From Nannocystis sp. RBIL2 (lineage in GTDB: Bacteria > Myxococcota_A > Polyangia > Nannocystales > Nannocystaceae): a stretch of DNA of 64,000 nt. Shown here piece after piece: positions 57,047 through 64,000 of this stretch. The position numbers and the translations under genes were made by a program. A model generated the notes under the pieces. It was given only the letters and a program-made list of their open reading frames with translations, was not told the DNA's origin and searched no databases. Each line of letters opens with the position of its first letter. The first letter of the stretch is position 1. The stretch lies in contig NZ_JAPNJW010000002.1 of NCBI RefSeq assembly GCF_026626745.1, positions 2,442,151 to 2,506,150 of the forward strand, written 5' to 3'.

Positions 57047-58012
57047 ATGAGCGGCGTTACACTGTCGCCGATGCCGCGTCCTCTCACCGCGCTCTTCTTC
57101 GTCAGCTTCCTCGCCTGCGGTTCGGGCACGTCTGCCCCGGCCGCCCAGACCGCGACCGGCCCCGCCCCGTCCGACGCCAAAGTCTCGCCCGCGGCGGCCG
57201 CCTGCCCGGAGAAGGTCACTGCGATGCGCACGCTGTTCGCCCACGGTCCGGGCGACGCGACGATCCTCAACCTGCCGCCTGGCATGGAGCTGCCGACGAC
57301 GAGCGGCGGGGAGCCGGTCGGCGACGGCCTGCCGGTGTTCGTCCTCGCCGACGGCAAGTGCAAGTTCGAAGAGAACATGATCGCGACGGCCGCCGAGCTG
57401 CAGCAGGCGCTCGCCTCGGAGCTCGACAGGGCCAAACAGCTGAGCGTGAACACCGGCGTGCCGGCCCGGCTGTCGTTGTCTCTGGTCATCGACGCGCGGG
57501 TGCCGGCGTCGACGATCCTCGCGCTCGCCGACGGGTTGCCGCCCGAGGTGACGTTCTTTCAAATCGTCCAGCTCGCCGGAGACACCGCCCCGCCGGCCCC
57601 GCCCGCGCCTCCGGCCGTGCAGAAGATCTTCGACGAGTCCCCCGCCGACCGGCGCGCGGTGGAGCTCGCCAAGGCGCTCGAGAAGGCGATCGGCGGCTGC
57701 AAGCCGGTCACCGAGCTGTTCCAGAAGCTCGCAGTCATGGACCCCGCGTCCCGCGGCAAGACGCTCCTCGACGGCCTGCCGGGCGCGGTCGAGGGGTGCA
57801 AGTGCGAGGGGATCGACCTCGACGTGCTCGTCCCTGCGGTGTGGCAGATGACCGGCAAGACCTCGCCGGCGAAGCGCCAGTTCCCGCTCGCGCTGTCCCG
57901 CGACGCCAAGGCCGAGCAGCAGCGACTGCCCGCGAACGCCACGGCCGCCGACCTCGCCCGCCTCGTCGAGGCTCGCGGCAAGACCCCGTTCCGCCTCGAG
58001 CTCGAGAAGTGA
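57047..58012 (+). CDS. Lipoprotein of unknown function
   Basis: 321 residues from the ATG at 57047, chosen for its GGGAGG site; the signal reads MPRPLTALFFVSFLACGSG with the lipobox FLAC. The first part (PEKVTAMRTLFAHGPGDATILNLPPGMELPTTSGG, VFVLADGKCKFEENMIATAAELQQALASELDRA) looks alpha/beta and is followed by LSLSLVIDARVPASTILALADGLPPEVTFFQIVQL, a small beta-alpha-beta pattern like the ExbD periplasmic domain. A Pro spacer and a helical C-terminal part with two Cys pairs (GGCKPVTELFQKLA, EGCKCEGIDLDVL) follow. Codon use is less GC-extreme than its neighbours. No family recognised. Confidence 0.7.
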   Translation: MSGVTLSPMPRPLTALFFVSFLACGSGTSAPAAQTATGPAPSDAKVSPAAAACPEKVTAMRTLFAHGPGDATILNLPPGMELPTTSGGEPVGDGLPVFVLADGKCKFEENMIATAAELQQALASELDRAKQLSVNTGVPARLSLSLVIDARVPASTILALADGLPPEVTFFQIVQLAGDTAPPAPPAPPAVQKIFDESPADRRAVELAKALEKAIGGCKPVTELFQKLAVMDPASRGKTLLDGLPGAVEGCKCEGIDLDVLVPAVWQMTGKTSPAKRQFPLALSRDAKAEQQRLPANATAADLARLVEARGKTPFRLELEK

Positions 58013-58363
58013 CGCGACGGAGGCTCGTCCCCGCGGAGTCCATCGCCGACGCGAGGGCTGCGACCGGCCGCGTCGTCGTCGACCCCTCCCCGCGGCTCCG
58101 CACTCGCGCGGGGCTTCATCACATGTCCTTTCCGCCATGTGCGTGCAGCGTCGCGTCCGGACCGCACGGGCGTCAGCTCGGCGCGTGAAGGTCCGCGAGG
58201 TGCGCGGGTCGATCGCACCGCACGTCGCGTCGCTCCCGGTCTGCGGCGTCGTGGGGCGCAGCCCTCGGGGGCGGACCGAGCCGCGACGAATTGCCGCCGA
58301 AAGGCCGGGGTTGCGCGCTTCCACGCCGTGCTGGCAAGAGGCGGCTCGGCTATATGGTCCGTC
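58013..58363. other. Spacer upstream of the PAS-STAS gene
   Basis: 351 bases with one repeat copy (acatgtcctttccgccatgtg, about 58122-58142). No gene is supported. Confidence 0.5.
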
Positions 58364-59125
58364 ATGGTTTCGCTGGACGCGACCCAGGTCCTCGCGCTGC
58401 TGGAGCACCTCCCCATCGCGCTGTACGTGATGCAGGACGGCATGCTGCAGTGGTGCAACGACAAGTTCCTGCGCCTGTGCGAGTGCCCGCTCGAGCAAGC
58501 GCTGGGCCAGAACTTCGTCCGCTTCATCGCCCCCGAGGACCGCGACTTCGTCGTCGATCGCTACCGCCGACGGATCGCCGGCGAGGCGGTCCCCGAGCAC
58601 TACGAATTCTCGGCCATGGGCCTCCAGACCGGCAAGCGCACGCCGATCCACATGTCCGTCCACGTCGCGCAGATCGCCGGCGTCCGCTACAGCATCGGCG
58701 TGGTCGTCGACCTCACCGCCCAGGCCAGCGCGGCGGCCGGGCTCGCCGCCGCCGCCACGGTCGAGCGCAACAACCCGACCCCGGTCCTGCGGGTCGCCGC
58801 CGGCGTGCTGGTGGTCCCGCTGGTCGGCCACTACCACGCGGCCCGGGTGCAGAGCCTCAATCAGAGCGTGCTGGCCGCGATCACCGAGCAGCGGGCGCAC
58901 GCGCTGATCCTCGACGTCACCGGCCTCGTCGACGCCGACGAGCGCGTGGCCGACTACCTCGGCCGCACCGCCGCCGCGGCCCGCCTGCTCGGCGCCCAGT
59001 GCCTGCTCGCCGGCGTGTCCCCGTCGCTCGCGCAGCTGCTCGTCACCAGCTCCACCACTCTGGCCCACCTGACGACCGCCGCGACCCTCGAGGACGCGCT
59101 CGCCCGGGTCCCGCGATCCGGCTGA
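58364..59125 (+). CDS. PAS-STAS protein (RsbR-like stressosome-type regulator)
   Basis: 253 residues from the ATG at 58364. Residues about 5-125 are a PAS domain (VLALLEHLPIALYVMQDGMLQWCNDKFLRLC...RYSIGVVVDLT). Residues about 140-253 are a STAS domain (VLRVAAGVLVVPLVGHYHAARVQSL, HALILDVTGLVDADERVADYLGRTAAAARLLGAQCLLAGVSPSLAQLL), in the order of RsbR-type stressosome proteins. The segment after DVTG differs from the usual VVDT, so the normal phosphorylation site may be absent. No RsbS, RsbT or sigma-B-type genes flank it. Confidence 0.88.
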   Translation: MVSLDATQVLALLEHLPIALYVMQDGMLQWCNDKFLRLCECPLEQALGQNFVRFIAPEDRDFVVDRYRRRIAGEAVPEHYEFSAMGLQTGKRTPIHMSVHVAQIAGVRYSIGVVVDLTAQASAAAGLAAAATVERNNPTPVLRVAAGVLVVPLVGHYHAARVQSLNQSVLAAITEQRAHALILDVTGLVDADERVADYLGRTAAAARLLGAQCLLAGVSPSLAQLLVTSSTTLAHLTTAATLEDALARVPRSG

Positions 59126-59577
59126 GCCGATCGCGCGGGCTGTCTCTCGGGCCATCCTGATCGCATGTCCTGAGGGGCATGTTCCGCGACCGCCGACGAC
59201 CGGCGCAGGCACCACCTGTCTCTCGGGCCAGCCCCAGCAGCGCGCGGCGCCGCCAATGTCAACAGACGCCGGTGGTCTGGCGCACCGGGCGCAACCGGAG
59301 GGAGCGCCATTCGCGGCAGCGGTCATGCACCAGAGCGCCGCTCGGAGCTCGCGCGCCGTCGGTTTTCGCCTGTCCTGGCGGACATGTCGACGCCGCACTG
59401 CACCGCCGCGCCCCGCTCCAGCGCGCTCACCTGCCCCTCGGCTCCAGCGCGCCCTTCGCCTTCGTCTGTCCTAAGAGACAGATCGACAACCCGAGCGCGT
59501 CGCCCACCGCGGCCAGCCGGCCCGCGTCCCAGCGCGCTCACTTGCCCCCGGCCGGAGCGCGTCGATTTTTCATGTCC
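59126..59577. other. Gene-free stretch packed with repeats
   Basis: 452 bases between the PAS-STAS stop and the homocysteine methyltransferase stop. At least six repeat copies are spread through it, along with a looser direct repeat (tccagcgcgctcac followed by ttgccc/ctgccc, near 59425 and 59528). No gene is supported. Confidence 0.6.
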
Positions 59578-59590
59578 TCAAGGACAGGTC
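59138..59590. repeat. Longest hairpin repeat cluster in the window
   Basis: Copies: gctgtctctcgggccat and gcatgtcctgaggggcatg (about 59140-59180), acctgtctctcgggccag, cctgtcctggcggacatg (about 59369), CTGTCctaagaGACAG (about 59467) and CATGTCC/TCAA/GGACAGG (59571-59588). The last one contains the stop codon of the - strand gene. Confidence 0.75.
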
Positions 59591-60558
59591 GACGTCGGCG
59601 CCGCGTCACCTCGCCGGGGCACCGCCGCGGCCAGCAGCCCTCGTGCGGCCTCGCGCTCACCTGTCTCTCGGTACAGCTCCCGCCCCAGCGCCGCCGTCCA
59701 CTCCGGCGTCGACCCGCAGCACGAGCCCACCAGGTGCAGCCGGGCGCTCCTCGCTATCGCCGCCACCTCGGCGGCGAACCCTGCGGCCGTGACCGCGTGC
59801 GTCACGAACCGCCCCGGACCCGCGTGACCCGTGTGCGGATATGTCCCGAGGAGCATGTCCGTCGCGCCAGCCGCGGCCACCAGCGCCGGGATCGCCGCCG
59901 GCAAGAACGTCAGCTCCGTGCAGTTGACGAGCAGCGCCTGCACCGCGAGCCCGCGCAGCCCGGCCACCAGCTCTTCCAAAGACTCGCCGGCCAGCAGGCG
60001 CCCGTCGGCGCGGCACACCACCGCCAGCCACACCGGCAGGCCGAGCCCCTGCCCGGCCTGCACTGCCGCCGCTGCCTCGTCGACGCGGCCCATCGTCTCG
60101 ACCAGCAGCAGGTCGCAGCCGGCGGCAGCCAGCGTCTCGGCCATCGCCCGGTGCTCCGGCCCCGCGCGGCTGCCGGGCGAGTCGGCGGGGCGGAAGCAGT
60201 CCTCGAGCGGACTGATCGATCCCGCGATCCGGGCCATCCCTGCGCTCGCTGAATCTCCCTCCGAAAATTGATCCCGCGCCTCGCGGGCCAGAGTCACTGC
60301 CAGCCGGGTCAGCGCCGCCGCCTCGTGGGCCCGCCCGCCCGCGGCCAGGTTGCGCGCGTGCGTGCGGAACGTGTTCGTCGTGATCACCTGCGCCCCGGCG
60401 CGGAGGTAGTCCAGGTGGACCTGCCGCACCACCGCGGGCGCCTCGACCAGCGCGTGCGCCGACCACAGCGGCGCGTCCATCCGCGCGCCGCGGCGCTCGA
60501 GCTCGGTGCCCATCGCCCCGTCGAGCAGGGCCGGCGTCGGCCATGGCTTCATGGACAT
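59578..60558 (-). CDS. Homocysteine S-methyltransferase-family enzyme
   Basis: 326 residues from the ATG at 60558. It transfers a methyl group to homocysteine or a similar thiol using zinc. Family blocks: LLDGAMGTELERRG at the start, AGAQVITTNTFRTH, GSISPLEDCFRP, LLLVETMGRVDEAAAAVQA, the first zinc Cys in LLVNCTELTFLP, and the Cys pair in LVGSCCGSTPEW. All three zinc Cys are present, so it should be active. The length matches the short MmuM-type proteins rather than cobalamin-dependent MetH. Both ends of the frame (MSMKPWP and TSTCP) are made of repeat sequence, and a further copy lies at about 59840. Confidence 0.88.
   Translation of the reverse strand: MSMKPWPTPALLDGAMGTELERRGARMDAPLWSAHALVEAPAVVRQVHLDYLRAGAQVITTNTFRTHARNLAAGGRAHEAAALTRLAVTLAREARDQFSEGDSASAGMARIAGSISPLEDCFRPADSPGSRAGPEHRAMAETLAAAGCDLLLVETMGRVDEAAAAVQAGQGLGLPVWLAVVCRADGRLLAGESLEELVAGLRGLAVQALLVNCTELTFLPAAIPALVAAAGATDMLLGTYPHTGHAGPGRFVTHAVTAAGFAAEVAAIARSARLHLVGSCCGSTPEWTAALGRELYRETGEREAARGLLAAAVPRRGDAAPTSTCP
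59838..59862. repeat. Hairpin repeat copy inside the methyltransferase gene
   Basis: atatgtcccgaggagcatgtcc, in frame within the codons for TDMLLGTYPHTG. Confidence 0.55.
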
Positions 60559-60616
60559 GCCCCCACGGACATGTCCGTTCGCGCATGCCCCTCAGGGCAT
60601 GTCCCTGGGGCCAGGC
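60550..60616. repeat. Hairpin repeat cluster at the methyltransferase start
   Basis: Includes GGACATG at the start codon, GGACATGTCC, and the perfect stem CATGCCC (60584-60590)/CTCA/GGGCATG (60595-60601), where the usual T:A pair is C:G on both arms. Confidence 0.8.
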
Positions 60617-60643
60617 CGGCCCTACGCCGCAGCCCCGGAGGGC

Positions 60644-61192
60644 TCAGCGCATGAACTCGTCCTTCATCAGGCAGAACTTGGGGTCCATCGGCTGGCCGAT
60701 GGTCGGCATGATGCGGCACTCGTAGCCCTCGCGCGGACAGTCCGCGTTGTCGGTGCACTCGACGACGCAGCCCTCGAAGTACATGTCGGCGCCGATGCAG
60801 GTCACGCCCTCGCCGCAGATCGCGTCGTCGGGCACGTAGGCGGTGTTCGGCGGCAGCTCGCACAGCTTGCTGCAGTAGCCGCAGGGCAGGTCGTACAGCT
60901 CGAGGATGTCCGTGAGGCACACGCCGCCCTCGCCGAGGATCGTCACGCACTCGTCGTCGGTGGTGCAGGGCGCGCCGAACTCGCTCATCACGCCGCCGAC
61001 GCCGCCGGCCGGGGCCGGCTCGCAGACGATGCCGCCGGTCTCGGTGGTCGTCGTCGGCGCCGTGGTCGCGTCGTTCGAGGTCGTGTTGTTGTCGGTGGTG
61101 CTCGGCGTGTTGTCGGTGTCGCCGCTGCTGCCGTTGCAGGCGGGCAGGGCGAGGAGCATGCAGGCGAGGCCAGCTACGATGTTCTTGCGCAT
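60644..61192 (-). CDS. Cys-rich lipoprotein
   Basis: 182 residues from the ATG at 61192 (MRKNIVAGLACMLLALPACNGSSG, lipobox LPAC). A Thr/Asn/Asp linker runs to about residue 50. The folded part has more than a dozen Cys arranged as small disulfide modules: GAPCTTDDECVTILGEGGVCLT, CGYCSKLCELPPNTAYVP, CGEGVTCIGADMYFEGCVVECTDNADCPREGYEC. The last pattern (Cys-x3-Asp-Cys-x4-Tyr-x-Cys) is common in myxobacterial surface proteins. It is probably an outer-membrane-anchored binding protein; partner unknown. It is followed on the - strand by the methyltransferase unit after a repeat cluster. Confidence 0.8.
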   Translation of the reverse strand: MRKNIVAGLACMLLALPACNGSSGDTDNTPSTTDNNTTSNDATTAPTTTTETGGIVCEPAPAGGVGGVMSEFGAPCTTDDECVTILGEGGVCLTDILELYDLPCGYCSKLCELPPNTAYVPDDAICGEGVTCIGADMYFEGCVVECTDNADCPREGYECRIMPTIGQPMDPKFCLMKDEFMR

Positions 61193-61255
61193 TGGAGCCG
61201 GACGATAGGCCGCGGCGGCCAGGCCGCCAACAAACATGCGCGCAGCGCCGCTCGC

Positions 61256-62467
61256 TCAAGTGCGCTCGAGCACAAGCGCGATCCCCTGGCCCACGCCGAT
61301 GCACATGGACGCCAGCCCCCAGCGCACGCGAGCGCGGGCCATCCCGTGCGCCAGAGTGGCGGTGATGCGGGCGCCGGAGCAACCCAGCGGGTGGCCGAGG
61401 GCGATGGCGCCGCCGCCCGGGTTCACCTTGGCCGGGTCGAGGTCGAGGCTGCGGATCGACGCCACGGTCTGCACCGCGAACGCCTCGTTGAGCTCGATCG
61501 CCCCGAGGTCCGCGGCCTGCAGGCCGGCCCGCTTCAGCGCGCGGCGGCTGGCCGGCACCGGGCCGATCCCCATGACCCCGGGCGCCACGCCGGCGTGGCC
61601 CCACGCGGCGATGCGAGCCATCGGCCGCAGCCCGAGGTTGTGCGCCTGCTCGGCGCTGGTGATGAGCAGCGCCGCGGCGCCGTCGTTGAGCGGCGAGCTG
61701 TTGCCGGCGGTCACGCTGCCGCCGGCCTTGAAGACCGGCTTGAGCTTGGCCAGCGCGGCCAGCGTGGTGTCGCGGCGGACGCTCTCGTCGGCGGTGACGC
61801 GCACCGGATCGGCGCCCTTGGGCCCGGGGATCTCGACCGGCACGATCTCGTTGTCGAACCAGCCCTCGTCCTGCGCCGCCGCGGCCTTGGTGTGGCTGCC
61901 GAGGGCCCACGCGTCCTGGTCGGCGCGGCTGACGTGGTAGCGCTCGGCCACGTTCTCGGCGGTGATGCCGAGCGGCTCCGCGCCGTAGAGGCGCTCCATC
62001 GCCGGGTTGGTCATGCGCCAGCCGAGCGCCGTGTCGAACAGCTGGGCGTCGCGGGCGAACGCGTCGCTCGCCTTCGGCATCACGTACGGCGCGCGGGTCA
62101 TGCTCTCGACGCCGCCGGCGATGTAGACCGAGCCCTCGCCGACCATGATGCTCTTGGCCGCCTGGATGATGGCCTCCATGCCGGAGCCGCACAGGCGATT
62201 GACGGTGACGCCGGGGATCTCGACCGGCAGACCGGCCAGCAACGAGGCCATGCGCGCGACGTTGCGGTTATCCTCGCCGGCCTGGTTGGCGGCGCCGAAG
62301 TACACGTCCTCGAGCTGCTCCATCGCCGGGCTGTAGTGCTCGGCGAGGTGGCGGACGACGTGGGACGCGAGGTCGTCGGGCCGTACCGGCGCGAGCGCGC
62401 CGCGGAGCCGCCCGATCGGCGTGCGGACGGCGGCGACGATGACGGGCGTGCGAGCATCGGAGGTCAT
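61256..62467 (-). CDS. Acetyl-CoA C-acyltransferase (thiolase)
   Basis: 403 residues from the ATG at 62467. The catalytic set is complete: Cys93 in NRLCGSGMEA (acyl carrier), His359 in ALGHPLGCSGAR and Cys389 in MCIGVGQG (general base). The NEAF loop (NEAFAVQTVA) is present. The NRLCGSG signature and length fit the degradative FadA/PcaF-type thiolases that cut 3-oxoacyl-CoA or 3-oxoadipyl-CoA. No other beta-oxidation gene is adjacent, so the exact substrate is open. A half repeat copy (catgtcccttggggg) covers its start codon. Confidence 0.95.
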   Translation of the reverse strand: MTSDARTPVIVAAVRTPIGRLRGALAPVRPDDLASHVVRHLAEHYSPAMEQLEDVYFGAANQAGEDNRNVARMASLLAGLPVEIPGVTVNRLCGSGMEAIIQAAKSIMVGEGSVYIAGGVESMTRAPYVMPKASDAFARDAQLFDTALGWRMTNPAMERLYGAEPLGITAENVAERYHVSRADQDAWALGSHTKAAAAQDEGWFDNEIVPVEIPGPKGADPVRVTADESVRRDTTLAALAKLKPVFKAGGSVTAGNSSPLNDGAAALLITSAEQAHNLGLRPMARIAAWGHAGVAPGVMGIGPVPASRRALKRAGLQAADLGAIELNEAFAVQTVASIRSLDLDPAKVNPGGGAIALGHPLGCSGARITATLAHGMARARVRWGLASMCIGVGQGIALVLERT

Positions 62468-62696
62468 GTCCCTTGGGGGTTATCACGACCGCCCGCGGGC
62501 TCAGGACACGTTTCAGTTGCGCTCGCTCACGCGAACCGCGCGCGGTCCGTGCGGAGGACGGTCACACGCCGCCAGGCCTCGCCCGGCCCCGCTTGCTGCG
62601 CGGCCGCCGACGCACCCGCACGCGAGCGGTCCCTCGCCCGCGAAAGCGCCGGATTGGGTTCCGCGCGGGCGGCGGCAGAGCTACCCTGCCGGGGTC

Positions 62697-64000
62697 GTGA
62701 GTCGCGACGACAACACGCAGCTGTCGCTCGAGGAGGCGATGTCGTTCCGCTCGGGCGACGACCTCACGGGCGACGGCAAGAGCGCGCCGTCGCAGCCGCC
62801 CGAGCCCGATCCGGGCGAGAGCGCCCAGTTCGTCAGCTTCGCCGCCGACAAGCGCTTCAACATCGTCCGCCGCGTCGGCGCCGGCGGCATGGGCGTGGTG
62901 TACGAGGCCATCGATCGCGAGCGGGCCCACCCGGTCGCGCTGAAGACCCTGCTCAACGTCAGCCCCGGCGCGCTGTACCGGTTCAAGCGCGAGTTCCGGG
63001 CCCTCGCCGACGTCGCCCATCCGAACGTCATCCAGCTGCACGAGCTGTTCTTCGAGGGCGAGCAGATCTTCTTCACGATGGAGTACATCGACGGGCTCGA
63101 GTTCGTCGAGTACGTGCGCAGCGAGGCCGAGGACGGCGGCGACGCCGACCCCGCGGCGCAGGCCGCCGAGCGCGAGCAGGGCTGGGAGCGCCTGCGGGCC
63201 GCGCTGCGCCAGCTGGCCGCCGGCCTCGGCGCGCTGCATGCCGCGGGCAAGCTGCACCGCGACATCAAACCGTCGAACGTCCTCATCACCCGCGAGGGCC
63301 GGCTCGTCATCCTCGACTTCGGCCTCGTCAGCGACTCGATCACCGAGACCGTGCGCAGCACCGAGGCCGGCGGCGTCGTCGGCACGCCGGCGTACATCTC
63401 GCCCGAGCAGGCCGGCGGTCAGCCGGCGTCCGCCGCCTCCGACTGGTACGCCGTCGGCGTGATGGTCTTCCTGGCCCTGACCGGCGAGCTGCCGTTCAAG
63501 GGCAAGGGCCTGAAGATCATGATCGCCAAGCAGGAGCGGGACGCCCCGGTCCCGTCGAGCATCGTCTCGGGCCTGCCCAAGGATCTCGAGGAGCTGTGCC
63601 TCGCGCTCCTCAGCCGCGACCCCAAGGCCCGCCCCGGCAGCGCCGAGGTGCTGCAGCGCGTCGGCAGCGGCCCGACCGGCATCCGCCCGCGCACCTCGGT
63701 CGGCCAGGAGCGCGACCTGTTCGTCGGCCGCGAGGCCCAGCTGCGCGCGTTGCAGGACGCCGCCGCCGCCACGCAGAAGGGCCGCGCCGCGCTCGTCCAG
63801 GTCTACGGCCGCAGCGGCATGGGCAAGAGCGCCCTCGTGCGCGAGTTCCTGGCCCGCCTGCAGCGCGGCCCCGCGGTGGTGCTCGCCGGTCGCTGCTACG
63901 AGCGCGAGTCGGTGTCGTTCAAGGCGCTCGACTCGCTGATCGACGCGCTCGCCAAGCACCTGCTGCGCCTGCCCGAGGCCAAGGTCGCCGAGCTGATGCC
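62697..64000 (+). CDS. Ser/Thr protein kinase with AAA ATPase module, N-terminal part (cut by window edge)
   Basis: 434 codons from the GTG at 62697 to the window end, with no stop. After an acidic start the Hanks-type kinase domain is intact: glycine loop GAGGMG (61-66), Lys83 in VALK, catalytic HRDIKPSN (187-194), DFG (207-209), GTPAYISPEQ. An AAA_16-type module follows with FVGREAQLRAL and the P-loop GRSGMGKS (371-378), then SFKALDSLIDALAKHLLRL, which matches the first residues of the gene that opens the window. It probably continues with a TPR-like tail. Target proteins are unknown. Confidence 0.93.
   Translation, partial: MSRDDNTQLSLEEAMSFRSGDDLTGDGKSAPSQPPEPDPGESAQFVSFAADKRFNIVRRVGAGGMGVVYEAIDRERAHPVALKTLLNVSPGALYRFKREFRALADVAHPNVIQLHELFFEGEQIFFTMEYIDGLEFVEYVRSEAEDGGDADPAAQAAEREQGWERLRAALRQLAAGLGALHAAGKLHRDIKPSNVLITREGRLVILDFGLVSDSITETVRSTEAGGVVGTPAYISPEQAGGQPASAASDWYAVGVMVFLALTGELPFKGKGLKIMIAKQERDAPVPSSIVSGLPKDLEELCLALLSRDPKARPGSAEVLQRVGSGPTGIRPRTSVGQERDLFVGREAQLRALQDAAAATQKGRAALVQVYGRSGMGKSALVREFLARLQRGPAVVLAGRCYERESVSFKALDSLIDALAKHLLRLPEAKVAELM

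Noticed and set aside
1..64000. Hundreds of long open frames on the strand opposite to, or in other frames of, the genes listed
   Set aside because: They are products of very high GC: translations are Arg/Ala/Pro/Gly-rich or low-complexity, have no family motifs, and mirror real genes exactly.

Overview
The window reads as chromosome of a very GC-rich myxobacterium (Myxococcota), most likely a Nannocystis-like member of the Nannocystaceae. The evidence is several secreted proteins that end in a MYXO-CTERM-type tail (Cys-containing motif, hydrophobic stretch, Arg cluster), many lipoproteins with Thr/Ser/Gly-rich linkers, DUF4215-like Cys-rich repeats, an MXAN_2561/MXAN_2562-like pair, Ser/Thr kinases fused to AAA ATPase modules, and a homologue of a sterol-pathway enzyme (Nannocystis is a known sterol producer). 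Coding density is high, strands are mixed, and operons are short and often coupled by 4-base overlaps. I saw no tRNA, rRNA, CRISPR array, prophage or complete insertion sequence.

Layout. 1-6.0 kb: the C-terminal part of a kinase/AAA regulator, an ECF sigma factor, SppA and a small membrane protein. 6.3-9.5 kb: two tandem paralogous secreted metzincin-like proteins in which the first zinc His of the motif is Gln; they share an upstream DNA element. 9.7-17.6 kb: D-amino acid oxidase, CysD, an IgGFc-binding-like lipoprotein, an ExbD-like/ExbB-like/ExbD-coiled-coil triad, and CysN fused to a CysC-like domain with altered key residues. 17.7-27.5 kb: membrane protein, lipoproteins, HEAT-like protein, a TonB-dependent receptor coupled to a lipoprotein, SprT-DUF2786 protein, and a calcium-binding-like lipoprotein followed by a strong intrinsic terminator. 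27.6-31.0 kb: a methyltransferase remnant, aminotransferase, O-methyltransferase, cycloeucalenol cycloisomerase homologue and a small FHA-like protein. 31.5-36.8 kb: an envelope pair (TPR-like protein plus AgmX/PglI-like protein) and an XPB helicase-Bax1 nuclease operon. 37.0-41.6 kb: MarR regulator, the Cys-rich/beta-barrel outer-membrane pair, and a small membrane protein. 41.6-44.7 kb: a formate dehydrogenase-type molybdoenzyme and a divergent rubredoxin. 45.0-56.9 kb: response regulator, lipoproteins, nucleotide-type transporter, Tat-lipoprotein epimerase, a large M36 peptidase, a 47-residue ORF that is essentially only a sorting tail coupled to a polytopic membrane protein, and a TauE/SafE permease. 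57.0-64.0 kb: lipoprotein, PAS-STAS protein, homocysteine methyltransferase, Cys-rich lipoprotein, thiolase, and the 5' part of a second kinase/AAA protein paralogous to the one that opens the window.

The most striking structure is not a gene. A short inverted repeat occurs at forty or more places by eye, built from arms like CATGTCC or CCTGTCC, a 2-6 base loop, and the matching GGACATG or GGACAGG. Copies cluster between genes and just after stop codons. Others lie inside reading frames, where they stay in frame and encode local insertions or protein termini. Arm positions change together (A:T to C:G, T:A to C:G, C:G to T:A), so pairing appears to be kept while the sequence drifts. Nothing in the window looks like a transposase that could move it.
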